Source: Elmis aenea (lineage: Eukaryota; Arthropoda; Insecta; Coleoptera; Elmidae). Taken from it: 64,000 nucleotides of DNA. Under the pieces are notes generated by a model. The model did not search any database, was not told the origin of the DNA, and was given only the letters and a program-made list of their open reading frames with translations. Position 1 is the stretch's first letter; every line of letters begins with the position of its first letter. The stretch covers positions 11,226,640-11,290,639 of the forward strand of contig OX393581.1 in assembly GCA_947652605.1 (NCBI GenBank). The letters run 5' to 3'. The position numbers were made by a program, and so were the translations under genes. This document shows, in pieces, positions 24,661 through 35,431 of this stretch.

Positions 24661-25318
24661 TAACATCACTTTACCAAATTTCAAATATATCTAAACAACA
24701 AACAATGGATTTAAACTACTATCATATTAAACGATTAAATTGAGATATAAATTGTTAACTCGGCAGTTCACATCGATCGCAAATTGCAAGCTAAGATATG
24801 TTGAAACAGGAAATGAATGAATAAAAATAAGATAAGTTGAAAAATATTAAGATGAAAAATAAAAATTAAACAATGATCAGATGGTCTGAACAAATATCTA
24901 TAATCTATAAAAATAGCTACACTGAAAGGAGTCTCTTCAATTATTAGAAATATTTGGAAACATGACAGAAAGAAATAGAACGAGTAAGCTTAGCGAAAAC
25001 TGAAATTTGTACAAAATTAAATTATAATGTGAACTTTGCAAATTTTTATAATTGCTTAATGCAAGCAGATCAAAAAAAAAGTTTGAATGAGCAATTTTTA
25101 AGAAGTATCATTTTAAAAATGAGTGACGCAAAAAGTTCCCGTATTTATAGTTTTTTATAATGAATATATTATTAAAGTATATTGTCTATACTTAGAAAAA
25201 AACATATTGAATAGACAAATGCTTTTTTTCAAATTAAAATCTCTAGTTACCATTGACCTAGAGGTGGTAACTGTGGTTCCTATCGGTCTCCACGAACTAA
25301 TTATCTGAAATATAGATA
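24661..25318. other. Unannotated AT-rich interval
   Basis: Nothing recognisable; a 61-codon frame at 25123-25308 has no family signature. Confidence 0.4.
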
Positions 25319-25564
25319 CAGTGGAATCTCTCATAAGCGGACATCGCTGGTTGCCGATTAAATGTCCTCTTATAGGAGGTGTCCGCTAAATAGAAAAACT
25401 GATTCCAGAGAAAAAAATGTTTCTTTATTAACCAATAGACATATAGGTATAAAACACTTAAATAGTACATATACTGACAAAAAAAAGTAAAATAATGTCC
25501 TTTTTGTGTCAAAGAAACATAAATGTTATAAAAAAAAGAGTCTATAAACTAAAAGAATATGTAC

Positions 25565-27400
25565 TAGGGTGGTCCTTATTTATTATTTTTTGATACGTTA
25601 ATAGGGCATCCCTCAATTTTGTTCAACCTATAAAAAACTCATACCTGTAAAATTTCAGGTCATTTGACCAATGTTTAAGTCACTAAAATGGTTTAAAATT
25701 TAGCATTGTTACCTATAAGCATTTAGCCAGAAATTCAATAAAGAACACAAAAAGGTAGACTATGGATCTTTATTTACTGTTTTTTAAAATTATTTCAATA
25801 AGTTTACCACATATAACATATTTTCACAAATTTGGTTGATTTACTATTTCAACCCTATTGTGAAGCACTTAAAGTTAATTAAAAAGACAATTTTGAGTTC
25901 CTTACAGTGGAATTGAAATTGAAAATCAACTAAATTATTAGTGGTAAAATGTTATAAACGGACTCAAGCTGTGAAATTTAAAATAGAACGCCCTGTATAT
26001 TTTCAAATTTTTGAATTTACTTTAAGAAATGTATAAGGTTATATGGATGTAAGGTCAACCGTTTTCGTAAAATATGCATTTTTATGAAAATTTTGTGCAA
26101 TACAGCACTTTCATTTTTTTTAACATTTAAGTTATTTAAAAAGGCAGTAGAATTTTGTTTGAAAATTAAATTAACAATAGATTAATTAGGTAACCATTTG
26201 CGCTACATTTTTAAGATATTATACAGGTTAAATGTTAAAAAAAATTGAAAGTGCTGCATCGCTTAAAATTTTCATAAAAATGTAAATTTTACGAAAACGG
26301 TTGACTTTAGACTGACTTAGAATATACATTTTTTAAAGTAAATTTTAAGAGGAATCCAAAAATGTGAAAATATACAGGACTTTGTATTTAAAATGTCAAA
26401 GTTTGAGTCCGTTTCCGTTAAAACCGGAAGTCGCATTGCAACTTAAATATTTTCATTGAATCCGAAAATACCAAAACGCTTAGGTACAAAATTTCATTTT
26501 TATATCTGCAACAATATTCCAGATATTTGTCTGTTTCCATACTTTTGCGCAACCCTGTATACCGGGTGTAAATGAAGTGTGGTACACCCCCTTTTTTTCC
26601 TTAGTTTTGATTTTAGATAAATGAAATTTTAGACATATGATGAGTGCAAAAAACCTGGCTTTTTGAGCCGTTGCACACATTTGTTCCACTCCCGGTTTCG
26701 CCGGAAATGACCCAAACTTTGTTATTTTAAATGGAACACTCTATATATTTTTACATTTTTGGAAAGAGGAAGCGATTTTGGATACAAATGCACTATTTTG
26801 GTTAATTTTTATAACCTCAAATTTTTTTTAAACAAAATTTAGTTTTTTATTAAGGGTGCCGTGATTTTTATTATGTCAACAATTGTCCAAAAAACGTTTT
26901 TGTAAATTTTAAATGACATTTAGGTTACTTTAATCGGCTTTAAAGGTTGCGAAATCGGTTTTTTGACAAAAAGTCAATTTTTTTAAATGGAACCATGCTG
27001 GTACTGGCGGTTATAAATAAAAAATAAAAATAGTGCATTTGTATCCAAAATCGCTTCCTCTTTCCAAAAATGTAAAAATATACAGGGTGTTCCATTTAAA
27101 ATAACAAAGTTGGGGTCATTTCCGGCTAAACCGGAAGTGAAACAAATGTGTGCATGTGCTCAAAAAGCCCGGTTTTTTGCACATATCATACGTCTAAATT
27201 TTCATTTATATAAAATTAAAACTAAAGAAAAAAAAGGGGGTATACCACACTTCATTACTTCATTTACATAACAATGCTCAATTTAAAACCGTTTTCGCGA
27301 CCTCTAAACATTGGCCAAATGAACTGAAATTTTACAGGCATGAGTTTTTCTATAGGTAGAACATAATTGAGGAGTGACCCATAAATATTTAAAGGCTTTT
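25565..27400. repeat. Compound nested palindrome (three inverted pairs)
   Basis: Outer arms: 25565-25720 with 27280-27400, sharing ctgtaaaatttcag and ccaatgttta. Second pair: 25955-26128 with 26222-26412, sharing gtcaaccgttttcgtaaaat. Third pair: 26560-26815 with 27028-27268, sharing atccaaaatcgcttcctctt and its complement. The second and third pairs each carry tacaggg-type termini with ttccatttaaaataac, so these are stacked TA MITEs. Confidence 0.75.
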
Positions 27401-27483
27401 ATTTCATTTGCGTCCGTACAAGAGAGATTTTATCATAAATAGGAAGGCAAACTTAGTGTCCGTGTTTGTTTAATAGAGTGTTA

Positions 27484-27489
27484 TTTATT
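27484..27489 (-). promoter_or_regulatory. Candidate polyadenylation signal AATAAA
   Basis: Reading the minus strand, AATAAA occurs 170 nt beyond the zinc-finger stop codon, the first such hexamer downstream. It sits inside the pogo-like element, so the transcript may end in transposon sequence. Position-based inference only. Confidence 0.35.
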
Positions 27490-27658
27490 AGAAATATCAA
27501 TATAAAAATGTCGGTTCTCGGAAAATCGGCCGGTTAAGAGAGGTGGCAGCTTATCGGAGGAGTTCGGTAAGGGAGATTTCTTTGTATATTAGTTGATGAT
27601 ATTAAAATTGTATCGATAGGTCGCTCACCCATAGTGATATGTTACATTACACTTTTTG

Positions 27659-29059
27659 TCAACAGTGTGTACTTTGGTAAGCATTCTTAAAGCATTTCTC
27701 ACGTTTTTCACCAGTATGCTTTCCTAGATGATCATTTAAAGTGCTTTTCTGCCTGAAACACCTACCACAAATGTCACATTTAAAAGGTTTTTCGCCGGTG
27801 TGTCTTCTGAAATGAGTATCTAAATTGCCCTTTTGCTTGAAACGTTTACGACAAACGCCACATTTATAAGGTCTTTCACCAGTGTGTGTCCTGATATGAA
27901 TATTTAAACTGCCTATTGCACTAAAACGATTACCACAAATGTTACATTTAAAACGTTTACCATCAGTGTGTTTTCTATTATGACGAGTTAAATCATCTTT
28001 CAGAAGAAAACAACTACCACAAGTGACACATTCATAACGTCTTTCACCAGGGTGTGTCCTGATATGGTATTTTAAAGTGCTCTTCTCACTAAAACATTTT
28101 CCACAAATGTCACATTTATAAGGTCTTTCACCTGTGTGTGTCCTGATATGACGAATTAAATTAGCTTTCTGACGGAAAAAATTATCACAAAAGTCACATT
28201 TAAAAGGTCTTTCACCAATGTGTGTCTTCATATGAACATTTAAACTCTTGTCCTTGGTGAAGCGTTTACCACAAATGTCACATTTAAACGGTTCTTCCCT
28301 AGTGTGTATTTTCATATGTCGAATCACACTTTTACGGCAGCCGAAACATTTCGCACAAATGTCACATTTAATTAACTTTTCATTAGTGGTTTGTAACATA
28401 TGAGTACTTAAAACTCCTTTACTCCTAAATCGTTTCTTACAAATGTCGCTTCGATCTGACTTAATACTACTTTTTAATTCTAACGTATTAAATAATATTT
28501 TACCGTTATTTGGATTTTCTTCTTCATTAATTACAATATCGTGTGACACTTCTAATTTACAAGTCATTGTGCTATGGTTTGAGGTATCTGAGACTATATT
28601 CAAGTCATTATTATCATTAATAAAAAATATTCTATTTACTAATCCACATTCTGATTTTAATAAAAAAAAAAATTCTGCTCCTTCATAAATCATGTCCGCT
28701 ACTTTATAATCACTGTTCAAATTGCTTTCACTTTTAATTAATAACTTATTAGTAACACGTTGTACCTGGTCACTTTGATTATTCACAGATTTATCTTCGT
28801 AGGAATTATATTCCAATGGTTCTTCTTTTATTTCCAATTTTTCAACCCCATTTACACATTTAACTTCGTCAGTGCTTTCAAAACGGTCTTTTATTTGAAA
28901 ATTATTGCTACTCGATGGTACATACTCCTGTTTGATTTGTAAATTACTTTCTTCCAGCTCTGAGTTAGCTTTTTCCTCTTTTATATATATTACACACACT
29001 TCACTTTGCGTTGGTTCTTCGTCTTCACAAAAAACTGTGGTATTTACTGCTGACTCCAT
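27659..29059 (-). CDS. C2H2 zinc-finger protein, intronless, 466 aa
   Basis: Probable nuclear DNA-binding protein, likely a transcription regulator; target unknown. The C-terminal half (about residues 231-448) has eight intact C2H2 fingers at a regular 28-residue period (for example [26 protein letters not shown], F and L core residues present), joined by [16 protein letters not shown] linkers. A ninth, N-terminal finger (SDICKKRF) lacks its first cysteine and is degenerate. The first 210 residues are acidic, with IKEE, IKQE and LEIKEEPLE motifs that fit SUMO-attachment consensus sites; no ZAD, BTB or KRAB domain is seen. The start is supported by the context gcaaaaATGG and a stop-rich region upstream. 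A single open frame of this length amid dead transposons suggests constraint or recent origin, perhaps a retrocopy, since there is no intron. No poly(A) tract or target duplication was found. Function inferred from the family only. Confidence 0.85.
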   Translation of the reverse strand: MESAVNTTVFCEDEEPTQSEVCVIYIKEEKANSELEESNLQIKQEYVPSSSNNFQIKDRFESTDEVKCVNGVEKLEIKEEPLEYNSYEDKSVNNQSDQVQRVTNKLLIKSESNLNSDYKVADMIYEGAEFFFLLKSECGLVNRIFFINDNNDLNIVSDTSNHSTMTCKLEVSHDIVINEEENPNNGKILFNTLELKSSIKSDRSDICKKRFRSKGVLSTHMLQTTNEKLIKCDICAKCFGCRKSVIRHMKIHTREEPFKCDICGKRFTKDKSLNVHMKTHIGERPFKCDFCDNFFRQKANLIRHIRTHTGERPYKCDICGKCFSEKSTLKYHIRTHPGERRYECVTCGSCFLLKDDLTRHNRKHTDGKRFKCNICGNRFSAIGSLNIHIRTHTGERPYKCGVCRKRFKQKGNLDTHFRRHTGEKPFKCDICGRCFRQKSTLNDHLGKHTGEKREKCFKNAYQSTHC

Positions 29060-29364
29060 TTTTGCAAAAAATCAGCAGTTGAAAGTTTAAAGTTTACATG
29101 AACAACTCATGGCACCTAAAATAATTATGTTGTAGTGAACGCGAAGTATGTCGACTGTTAGGTTAGGTTGTCATTTGTAAGTGGTGCGTTTGATCTACGG
29201 CGATCGATTTAAACTAATATTAAACACGTTTTTTTATGATTAAAATTTTTATATACATGCTTCGTTTAAAATTTAGTAGATATTTCATATTAAGTATTAA
29301 GTCAGCTTCAAAGATAATGATGTATGTGAAAATATTTGTTGGTCGCATTTTATAGCTTGTAAAT
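29060..29364. other. Upstream region of the zinc-finger gene
   Basis: Presumed 5' flank of the minus-strand gene. No TATA box, CpG cluster or known element could be singled out. A short aggttaggttg string occurs at 29159. Confidence 0.3.
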
Positions 29365-29545
29365 CAGTGACGTGGCAGAATGCTTCCAAGGGGGGGTTAA
29401 TAATCGCAAAAAAGAGCTGAGGACCTTTTTTTTAGTTTACCACTCTCCATTTTATTTATTTTAGCAGCAGGAAGTTTGATGCTTTTATCATAGGGGGTTA
29501 ATAAACCCTATAAAGGGGAGTTCTGACCCCCTGCCTACGCCACTG
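29365..29545. mobile_element. hAT-like MITE, 181 bp
   Basis: Ends cagtgacgtggcagaatgct and, inverted, cagtggcgtaggcaggggtc, each followed by a G-rich run. The interior is AT-rich without a frame. Flanking 8-mers do not match, so the target duplication is lost. The terminus resembles that at 663. Confidence 0.6.
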
Positions 29546-29859
29546 TTAACGGGAAGAGAATATGTAAAAATGTAACCAGAAAAAAGGTGATAGATAATAA
29601 TTGATAAACAAAATGTAAAAATAGTGTACAAGGTGTCTCATGCCAAATTTACATTGGTATAGTGGTAGCTAATGCAAGTTACTAAAGCAAGTCACTAATC
29701 AAATAGCAAACCTTGCCAAAATTTTGACATATACGTGGTCTACACCCAATTTAGTGAAATTGTTTGGTAATTTTCAAAATATGGAATATTATCTTCAAGT
29801 AAATAGTAATGATTTCTATTTACTTTACTCAAAGAGTCACCAAATTGTTTACTTGCGCA

Positions 29860-29920
29860 CAGAGGCGGATTTAAGATTTTGCCGCCTGAAGACTAAGAGC
29901 TTGTTGCCTCCCTTTTAATT
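29860..29920. mobile_element. hAT-like terminus (single end)
   Basis: The string cagaggcggatttaagattt followed by tgccgcctgaagac resembles hAT element ends. A right end was not found. Confidence 0.3.
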
Positions 29921-30300
29921 TTTATATACAGAAAAATTAATTTTAGGTTTTTCCTTAATACTGTTTGTTCTTTTGCATTCTTTTCTTTGGCTTGTTTGGC
30001 ATATTGGCACCCACTCAAACGTTTTCTTCCATCACTCAATATATATTTTTTTTTTTGTTTAATAATTCCAACTACTTTACAATCTGTTTTTAACTGAACA
30101 ATAAGTAAATGTTTTTAATATGTGAAAGGTGGGTGTCAATCTTATCTCCAAGCGAATTTCTTCAGACTTCTAAAAGTTTTTAAATGTTGAAAATGTTCAT
30201 GAAAATGCAATTTTCACGAGAACGGTTGACTTTAAACCCATATAACCTTATACATTTTTTAAAGTAAATTTAAAGAAGAATCCAAAAATGTAAAAATGTA

Positions 30301-30483
30301 CAGGGTGTTCCATAAGAAAAAGTATAACTTTGATACGCCACTCTTTTTTGGAGCACCCTTTTTGTTTGAAAATATTTTTAAAATGTAGCCCTTATTGACT
30401 TACATAATCTAACAGCGACAGAAATTGGAAAATACAAACCGTTTCGCCATAAAACTCCGACGCGTCCGTCGTGACTCACTCTG
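30301..30483. mobile_element. TA-flanked MITE, 183 bp
   Basis: TA at 30299-30300 precedes cagggtgttccataag, and the right end gtgactcactctg is followed by TA at 30484-30485. The sequence just left of it (30180-30298) matches the arms of the 25955-26412 palindrome (cacgagaacggttgactt, aatgtaaaaatg), so related elements abut. Confidence 0.5.
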
Positions 30484-30639
30484 TATAGAGAAACAAATCC
30501 ATTATGATGCCAATGTCGAACTAAAGGTTTTGCACTTTTATTGAACAATAAAATGTCTATTCAAATGATTTCAAAAGAAATTTCAAGTAAAATGTTAAAA
30601 GATAATATACCTACACATTTTTGTAGTCGTAAACAGCTT

Positions 30640-30850
30640 CAACTCGTTGATCGCAAAAAGTGGCTTATGCCACCTTCAAAGTTAACGGCTTAATTTATAG
30701 ATCTGTTGCGATTCTCCGACAATTTTCTTGGATAAACTTTTTTACTATATAGGTAGAAGTATTCGGTTTTCTACAATGTTTACGAAACACAGAACTTATT
30801 TACTTTCACGAACCGTCGAATGCAAACTACTTGAAATAACATAACGAAAC
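30640..30850. repeat. Fragment homologous to 24540-24660
   Basis: Shares ordered blocks with the 24322 element (acacagaacttatttac, aatgcaaactacttg). No terminus is present. Unassigned DNA-transposon remnant. Confidence 0.4.
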
Positions 30851-31878
30851 TCCAAGTCAAACTAATAAAAGATGACACTGGAAAACCATTCATAAAAATT
30901 TGCGTCCTTAGACTAGACCAGAAATTATTCATCCAATCCTTGCATGTATAAATTACAAGAGCTTGTTATCTAAGCAACCCAAGTCTAAATAGAATAAAAC
31001 ACGACGCAAAACACAAAGGCTGGATAAAAAAACATTATTTTGTTTAGTTTGCAAGACGTATTGCATACTTTATGTGCTCGTTTACGGACAACGTTGTCAA
31101 CTTATGTATTTGACCCGGAGCCCCGGAAATTTCCGGTTCTCCGTAATCCTGGAGAGAGTAAAATTTCCTACGAATTTTTAAATGCATCGAATTTATTTTA
31201 AATTAATTGCTTACGTCTAATAGCAAAAAAAGTCAATAAACTATAGGCATACATTTTTGTTTCAATTTGCCTTAACTGAAGAAATCAACGTCAACAGTTC
31301 TCGGTCTCCCAACTACAACTTTTTTAATACTTTTTTTTGTTCTTTCCCTCCCACCATTATCCTTCTACAACGTTCTACATAAATCTCTGGAAATGAAATC
31401 GTTAGGAGTTGGTAACCCTGCTTGTAAGCTGTTTTAAGGTTTGTTGAACAAGTGATGAAATATTCTAATATTACGAGATTATTTTTTTAAATAGCGAGTC
31501 ACCTTCCATTTAAATACTTTCGAGCTTTACTAAAACGCGTTCCGATGAAGTATTCTGGATGAACTCCCAGAATCCTAACGGTAATCTTATTAATACCCGA
31601 AAGATAATTACGCAAAGTAATACAAAGATAACAGGAGTCTTGTTACGCAGGCTTCTGTAACTTGTCAATTACAGCTCACTTAACACTTCCGTCTTAACAC
31701 ACCGTCTTATATTCTTGGATAAAGCTGCTTTAACAGTAATTACCCTCGATAGACGGTCAACAAAAAACAGATCCTACAAGGTGGTAAGAAGAATACATTC
31801 ATAACATGAAGAAAATGTCTTATTGTATATTCCTAGAATATATGTACATCTAAAGAAGATGTAGAAAAGCGAATAATA
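30851..31878. other. Unannotated AT-rich interval
   Basis: A GC-rich short inverted string near 31125 (ggaaatttcc) is the only local structure noticed. Confidence 0.4.
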
Positions 31879-32221
31879 CAGAGTGTACCAAATTTGAGGC
31901 ATTATATTGGGATATAGTTTATTTTATGAGCTAGAAGTCGGTTAATTGGGACAAAATTACGTAATTTGAAACAAATCTAAATAAAACAGCCTAAAGAAAA
32001 TGACAAGCTGCTCTAATAGTGTTTTATTCATTGGGTATCTCCAAAAATCAAGGATTAAATGCAACAAAAAAACTAAAATAATATCCTTTGAGTTTATTCT
32101 GAATAACTTTTGAAGCAAAAGGCCTTGGTACTTCTAATTTCACTTAAAATCAGCACCAATTTACGTAACTTTGTCCCAATTTAAACCACTTTTTGTTACT
32201 TGTCTGATTTGGGACACTCTG
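31879..32221. mobile_element. TA-flanked MITE with internal inverted phrase
   Basis: TA at 31877-31878 and 32222-32223. The left end is cagagtgtaccaaatttg and the right end inverted is cagagtgtcccaaatcagac. Inside, aattgggacaaaattacgta (near 31937) and, inverted, aattgggacaaagttacgta (near 32167) form a second inverted pair. Non-coding. Confidence 0.65.
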
Positions 32222-32393
32222 TATATATATATAAGTTAAATTAAGCTACAGTTAAAATAATATAGGTTAATTAAAAAAAATTAGGTTATAGAAAACACTT
32301 TCAAGTGATAAGGTAAAAACACGTCGTTGTTAAGAACCCTTACAATCACAAATAGAAAAAAACTGCGAGGAAAATAAGTGGGAACGTTTAACC

Positions 32394-33534
32394 CAGGGGT
32401 GGCGAACCTATTTCGTTTCTAAAAATTTTGGAAAATTAATACTTTTTAAATAATGAATTAATAACACCAAATTATAATTATTCAAATAAAATACATGTAC
32501 CTATGTTGTTTCGTAACTATGCGAATTTCAAACAAAATTACATGTATTTAAATGTGATATTGCTTCTCATGCCTTCAACTATTTTCCAAATTTTTATAGA
32601 AAATTAAAATAAATCAAATTCAATTGACTGAAGATTTAACCACAGCTATGGAATCAATAATAGATGAATTTTGTTCGCAATTTTCTCAATTTAAAAATTT
32701 CGAAGAAATTTCAAAATTCATAATTTACCCAGGCATAATCAAAGTTGATGAACTTGATTTGGAAATTTTCGAATGGTTAAAATTAGAAAATTTTAAAATG
32801 CAATTAATTGGCTTTCATTCAAGTGCAATTTGGAGGCAAAAGTTTATTTACTTAAGGGAAAATTTTGAGATTATTGAAAGGGAACGTTTGGAGGAACAAA
32901 TAAATAATAATGCTGAAAGCAAAATTATTAATGCCTGGCAAACGATTCCAGAAGAGTTCAAATCTTTTAAGAAATTAGCGTCGGCTATTTTAACTATATT
33001 TTCTTCCACATATGCATATGAGTCAGTGTTTTCACAAATGAATTTGATAAAAAATAAATTCAGAAATACATTAACGGATGAATCTAGTTCAGCAAGCATT
33101 TTATTAAAAGTAACGAAATACCAACCTGATACAAAAATCTTAACAAAAAGCATTCAACAACAAAAATTGCATTAAAAATTCATATTTTTATTTTTAGTGT
33201 AGGTATAGTACCTAATTAATTAATGTTGTTTGAAAAGTAAACACATGTAATGTGCAATTATTATTTTTGTCTAATTATATCTTTCTATTGGTAAAATATT
33301 TAATTTTTTTTTAAATTTAGTTATGTATCTTTAGTTGTTGTTTAATTACTAATTTCTATTAGTAGTCAATAAAAATATTCATTTAATACAAATATTGTAA
33401 TATTTACTCTTCAACTCCTCACAATCAGTAACGTTTTTTTTTTTCATTCATTGCAAAAGTTACTTAACCAGCATTTCAAAATGGGAACATTTTAAAAAAT
33501 TGGCACACGGACATAAAAAGGTTCGCCATCCCTG
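32394..33534 (+). mobile_element. hAT element, 5'-deleted, with 8-bp target duplication
   Basis: Inverted ends caggggtggcgaacct and cagggatggcgaacct are flanked by gtttaacc (32386-32393) and gtttaact (33535-33542), one mismatch, the 8-bp duplication expected for hAT. The interior carries only the C-terminal part of the transposase (32600-33175). The N-terminal BED finger and catalytic core are gone, so it could move only with help. Confidence 0.85.
32600..33175 (+). pseudogene. hAT transposase C-terminal fragment (dimerisation domain)
   Basis: Open for 191 codons from a stop at 32597. The first ATG-like start is not meaningful because the N-terminus is deleted. The tail contains IINAWQTIPEEFKSFKKLA, then FSSTYAYESVFSQMNLIKNK, RNTLTDESSSASILLKVT and YQPDTKIL: the hAT C-terminal dimerisation block as in SCAND3/ZBED-type transposases ('FGSTYxCESxFSxMNxIKxKxRxxLTDxxLxxxLRxxxT'). 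No stop or frameshift interrupts it, implying a fairly recent copy. It lacks the DDE triad. Probable role in the parent: multimerisation of the transposase in the nucleus. Confidence 0.8.
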
Positions 33535-34072
33535 GTTTAACTAATAAAGACGTTCAATTTAAAATGTATTTGTTTCTTATTCTACATAAAAAAGTGGTAA
33601 AATATTCTATAAAAGTGTTTCTCAAACTTTTAAACACGCGACCCAAATTATTATCTAGAACAACGGTGGGCAACCTCCGGCCCGCGGGCCAACTCCGGCC
33701 CGCGTAAAGTTCTAATCCGGCCCGCGAGATCTTTAGAAGAAATAATAAATAAATATTTTCAAAAACAAAAATTTGAAAGAAAAGGATTAGGTTAGTACCT
33801 AACATAAGGAAAAAGGACAGATCTACAGTTTAATTTTCGATATAATTCGTCTTATTTAAATTAAACACACATAGCTACATCTTTGTTCATAATTTAGTAC
33901 TAACGTCGTAACATAGAAAGTCGTAACGCAGAAACTTCGGATACGTTCAATAATCGTTTAACGTCGGAAATGTTCGACAATTCGTTTCTTTGTTCGTGGA
34001 ATCCCCCGTGTAGTCACGTAGTGTCGTAGTAAAATAGTCGCATAGTTTTAAAGTGAAATATTTAATTAAAAT

Positions 34073-34785
34073 GAGTGATGTGAAATGACGGTCATTTATG
34101 ATTGTGACGTCATGACCTTCATGACCGGTCATATGACCGTCATTTATGATTGTTTTTATAACAATGGTATAAAATTAATATATTTGTAATAGGAATAATA
34201 AATAAAAAGCAGAACTATTAGTATCAGTATCTCTATCTGGGTATTGTATTCCTTCAGAGAAGGCTCTAGAAGTCGAGGGAGTTGAAGGTGATTTTGGACT
34301 ACTTATGCTGAGAGCTAAACATTTTTTAATAAAATTTTTATTTGACTTTAAACTTTAATTTTACATGCTCTGGGCATTTCTTGAATGTTGTAATTAAATG
34401 TTCTGCCATTCTAGTGGCATGTAATCCGTATCTCTTTCTACAAAATTGGCAACCATAAGTAGCTACCTTTTGCTGCGAACTTGCAGGATAACGTACAAAA
34501 AAGTAAAATACCTTCCCTTTTCTCCGCATTGTGTTTACCAACTTTCAGAATACTTTATATAGTGATATTTACATTTTTATTAACGATATTGCAATTAAGA
34601 TTAACACAAATCAATTGACAACCACCATGTAAACTTAAAACTGTCATTTTTGGATGTTAGAAAAACTGTAATTTTGAATTTTGGAGCTTAGAATGGTCAC
34701 GGTCATTTAAAATCATTGTGACGCGACGTCATGATCGTCATGAGAAACTGTCATGACGCGGTCATATGACACACTCACATCACTG
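34073..34785. mobile_element. Inner hAT element with BED-finger scrap
   Basis: Perfect target duplication attaaaat at 34065-34072 and 34786-34793. Ends gagtgatgtgaaatgacgg and, inverted, cagtgatgtgagtgtgtcat. Subterminal palindromic strings such as gaccggtcatatgaccgtca recur near both ends. It carries a short minus-strand frame encoding a BED-type zinc finger. Confidence 0.9.
34338..34541 (-). pseudogene. BED-type zinc finger, N-terminus of a hAT transposase
   Basis: 67 codons. YGCQFCRKRYGLHATRMAEH followed by LITTFKKCPE has the CxxC...H...C spacing and aromatic residues of a BED finger, the DNA-binding N-terminus of many hAT transposases. The frame ends after KLKFKVK. It belongs to the inner element, which lacks the catalytic and C-terminal regions. 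Its own start codon is present, so a small DNA-binding peptide could in principle be made. Confidence 0.65.
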
Positions 34786-34887
34786 ATTAAAATTAATATT
34801 TATTTATTAAAGGTAATAAAAATAATAAAATAAGGGAGTCATTGCCTTATTTAAACAAAAAATAGGAGAAGAGAATTTTTCTAAATT

Positions 34888-35131
34888 ATTTATTTGTCAT
34901 TGCATCATCCATCAAGAAAATCTATGCGCAAAATCTATGGAATTAGAAAACGTAATGTCTGTCGTATCTAATTGTATAAACACAATTAAAAAATCTGCAT
35001 TAAGTCATCGAGAATTTCGAGAATTGCTAATTGATCTTGAAAATGACTATACAAATGTCCAACATTATTGTCCAGTTCGATGGCTTTCAGAAAAAAATAC
35101 AAGTAACAAAAATGCGTCCATTAACTACTGA
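34888..35131 (+). pseudogene. hAT transposase fragment (GTF2IRD2/ZBED type)
   Basis: Plus strand reads LFICHCIIHQENLCAKSMELE (split here across 34888-34948), then NVMSVVSNCINTIKKSALSH, REFRELL, and YTNVQHYCPVRWLS. This is the 'HCxIHQExLCAK...VVxxxxNxIRSxxLxHRxFxxxL...VxWLS' block of hAT transposases related to GTF2IRD2. About 80 codons of the middle domain only, ending in a stop. Part of the element 33661-35194. Confidence 0.8.
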
Positions 35132-35431
35132 GGCCCGCGGACGAAACGAAAATCTTATTCTGGCCCCTGTTATACAAAAGGTTGCCCACCCCTGATCTAG
35201 AAGTACGACCCATAAGGGAGGGAGTCTCCATTCCCGCAAGAAAATTATTGAAAAAATACTTTTAGAAATATCATTTTTTTAAATCATTCTAAAACAGAAA
35301 TTAAAATTTTTATTTTTGTTGTTATTTTTCTTTGTATTTTTATCAAAACAGTTCCGTTTCGCGACCAATAAAAATTTTACGCGACCCAATTTTGGGTCGC
35401 GACCCATAGTTTGAGAAACGCTGTTCTATAA

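Larger units (their letters stand above)
25319..27584. mobile_element. pogo/Tigger-like element filled by nested palindromic MITEs
   Basis: Left terminus cagtggaatctctcataagc follows TA. The right terminus inverted reads caaagaaatctcccttaccg and precedes TA at 27585-27586. The ends match imperfectly and the style (CAGTnGAAnCTC) is that of pogo-group elements. No transposase remains. Most of the interior is a set of palindromes (25565-27400) listed separately. The 3' end of the zinc-finger gene lies 75 bp to the right. Confidence 0.5.
33661..35194 (+). mobile_element. Middle hAT element inserted in the outer MITE
   Basis: Perfect target duplication atctagaa at 33653-33660 and 35195-35202. Ends caacggtgggcaacct and, inverted, caggggtgggcaacct, followed by repeated ggcccgcg strings. 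It holds part of a hAT transposase (34888-35131) and was itself entered by the element 34073-34785. Confidence 0.9.
33613..35423. mobile_element. Outer hAT MITE of a triple nest
   Basis: Target duplication ttctataa at 33605-33612 and 35424-35431 is perfect. Left end aagtgtttctcaaacttt; right end inverted cagcgtttctcaaactatgg. Its own sequence is only 33613-33660 plus 35195-35423 (about 280 bp), with cgcgaccca phrases at both sides. The rest is the inserted element 33661-35194. Confidence 0.85.

Noticed and set aside
28443..29090. Plus-strand frames of 60-81 codons
   Set aside because: Antisense to the zinc-finger gene; no independent start context or family match.
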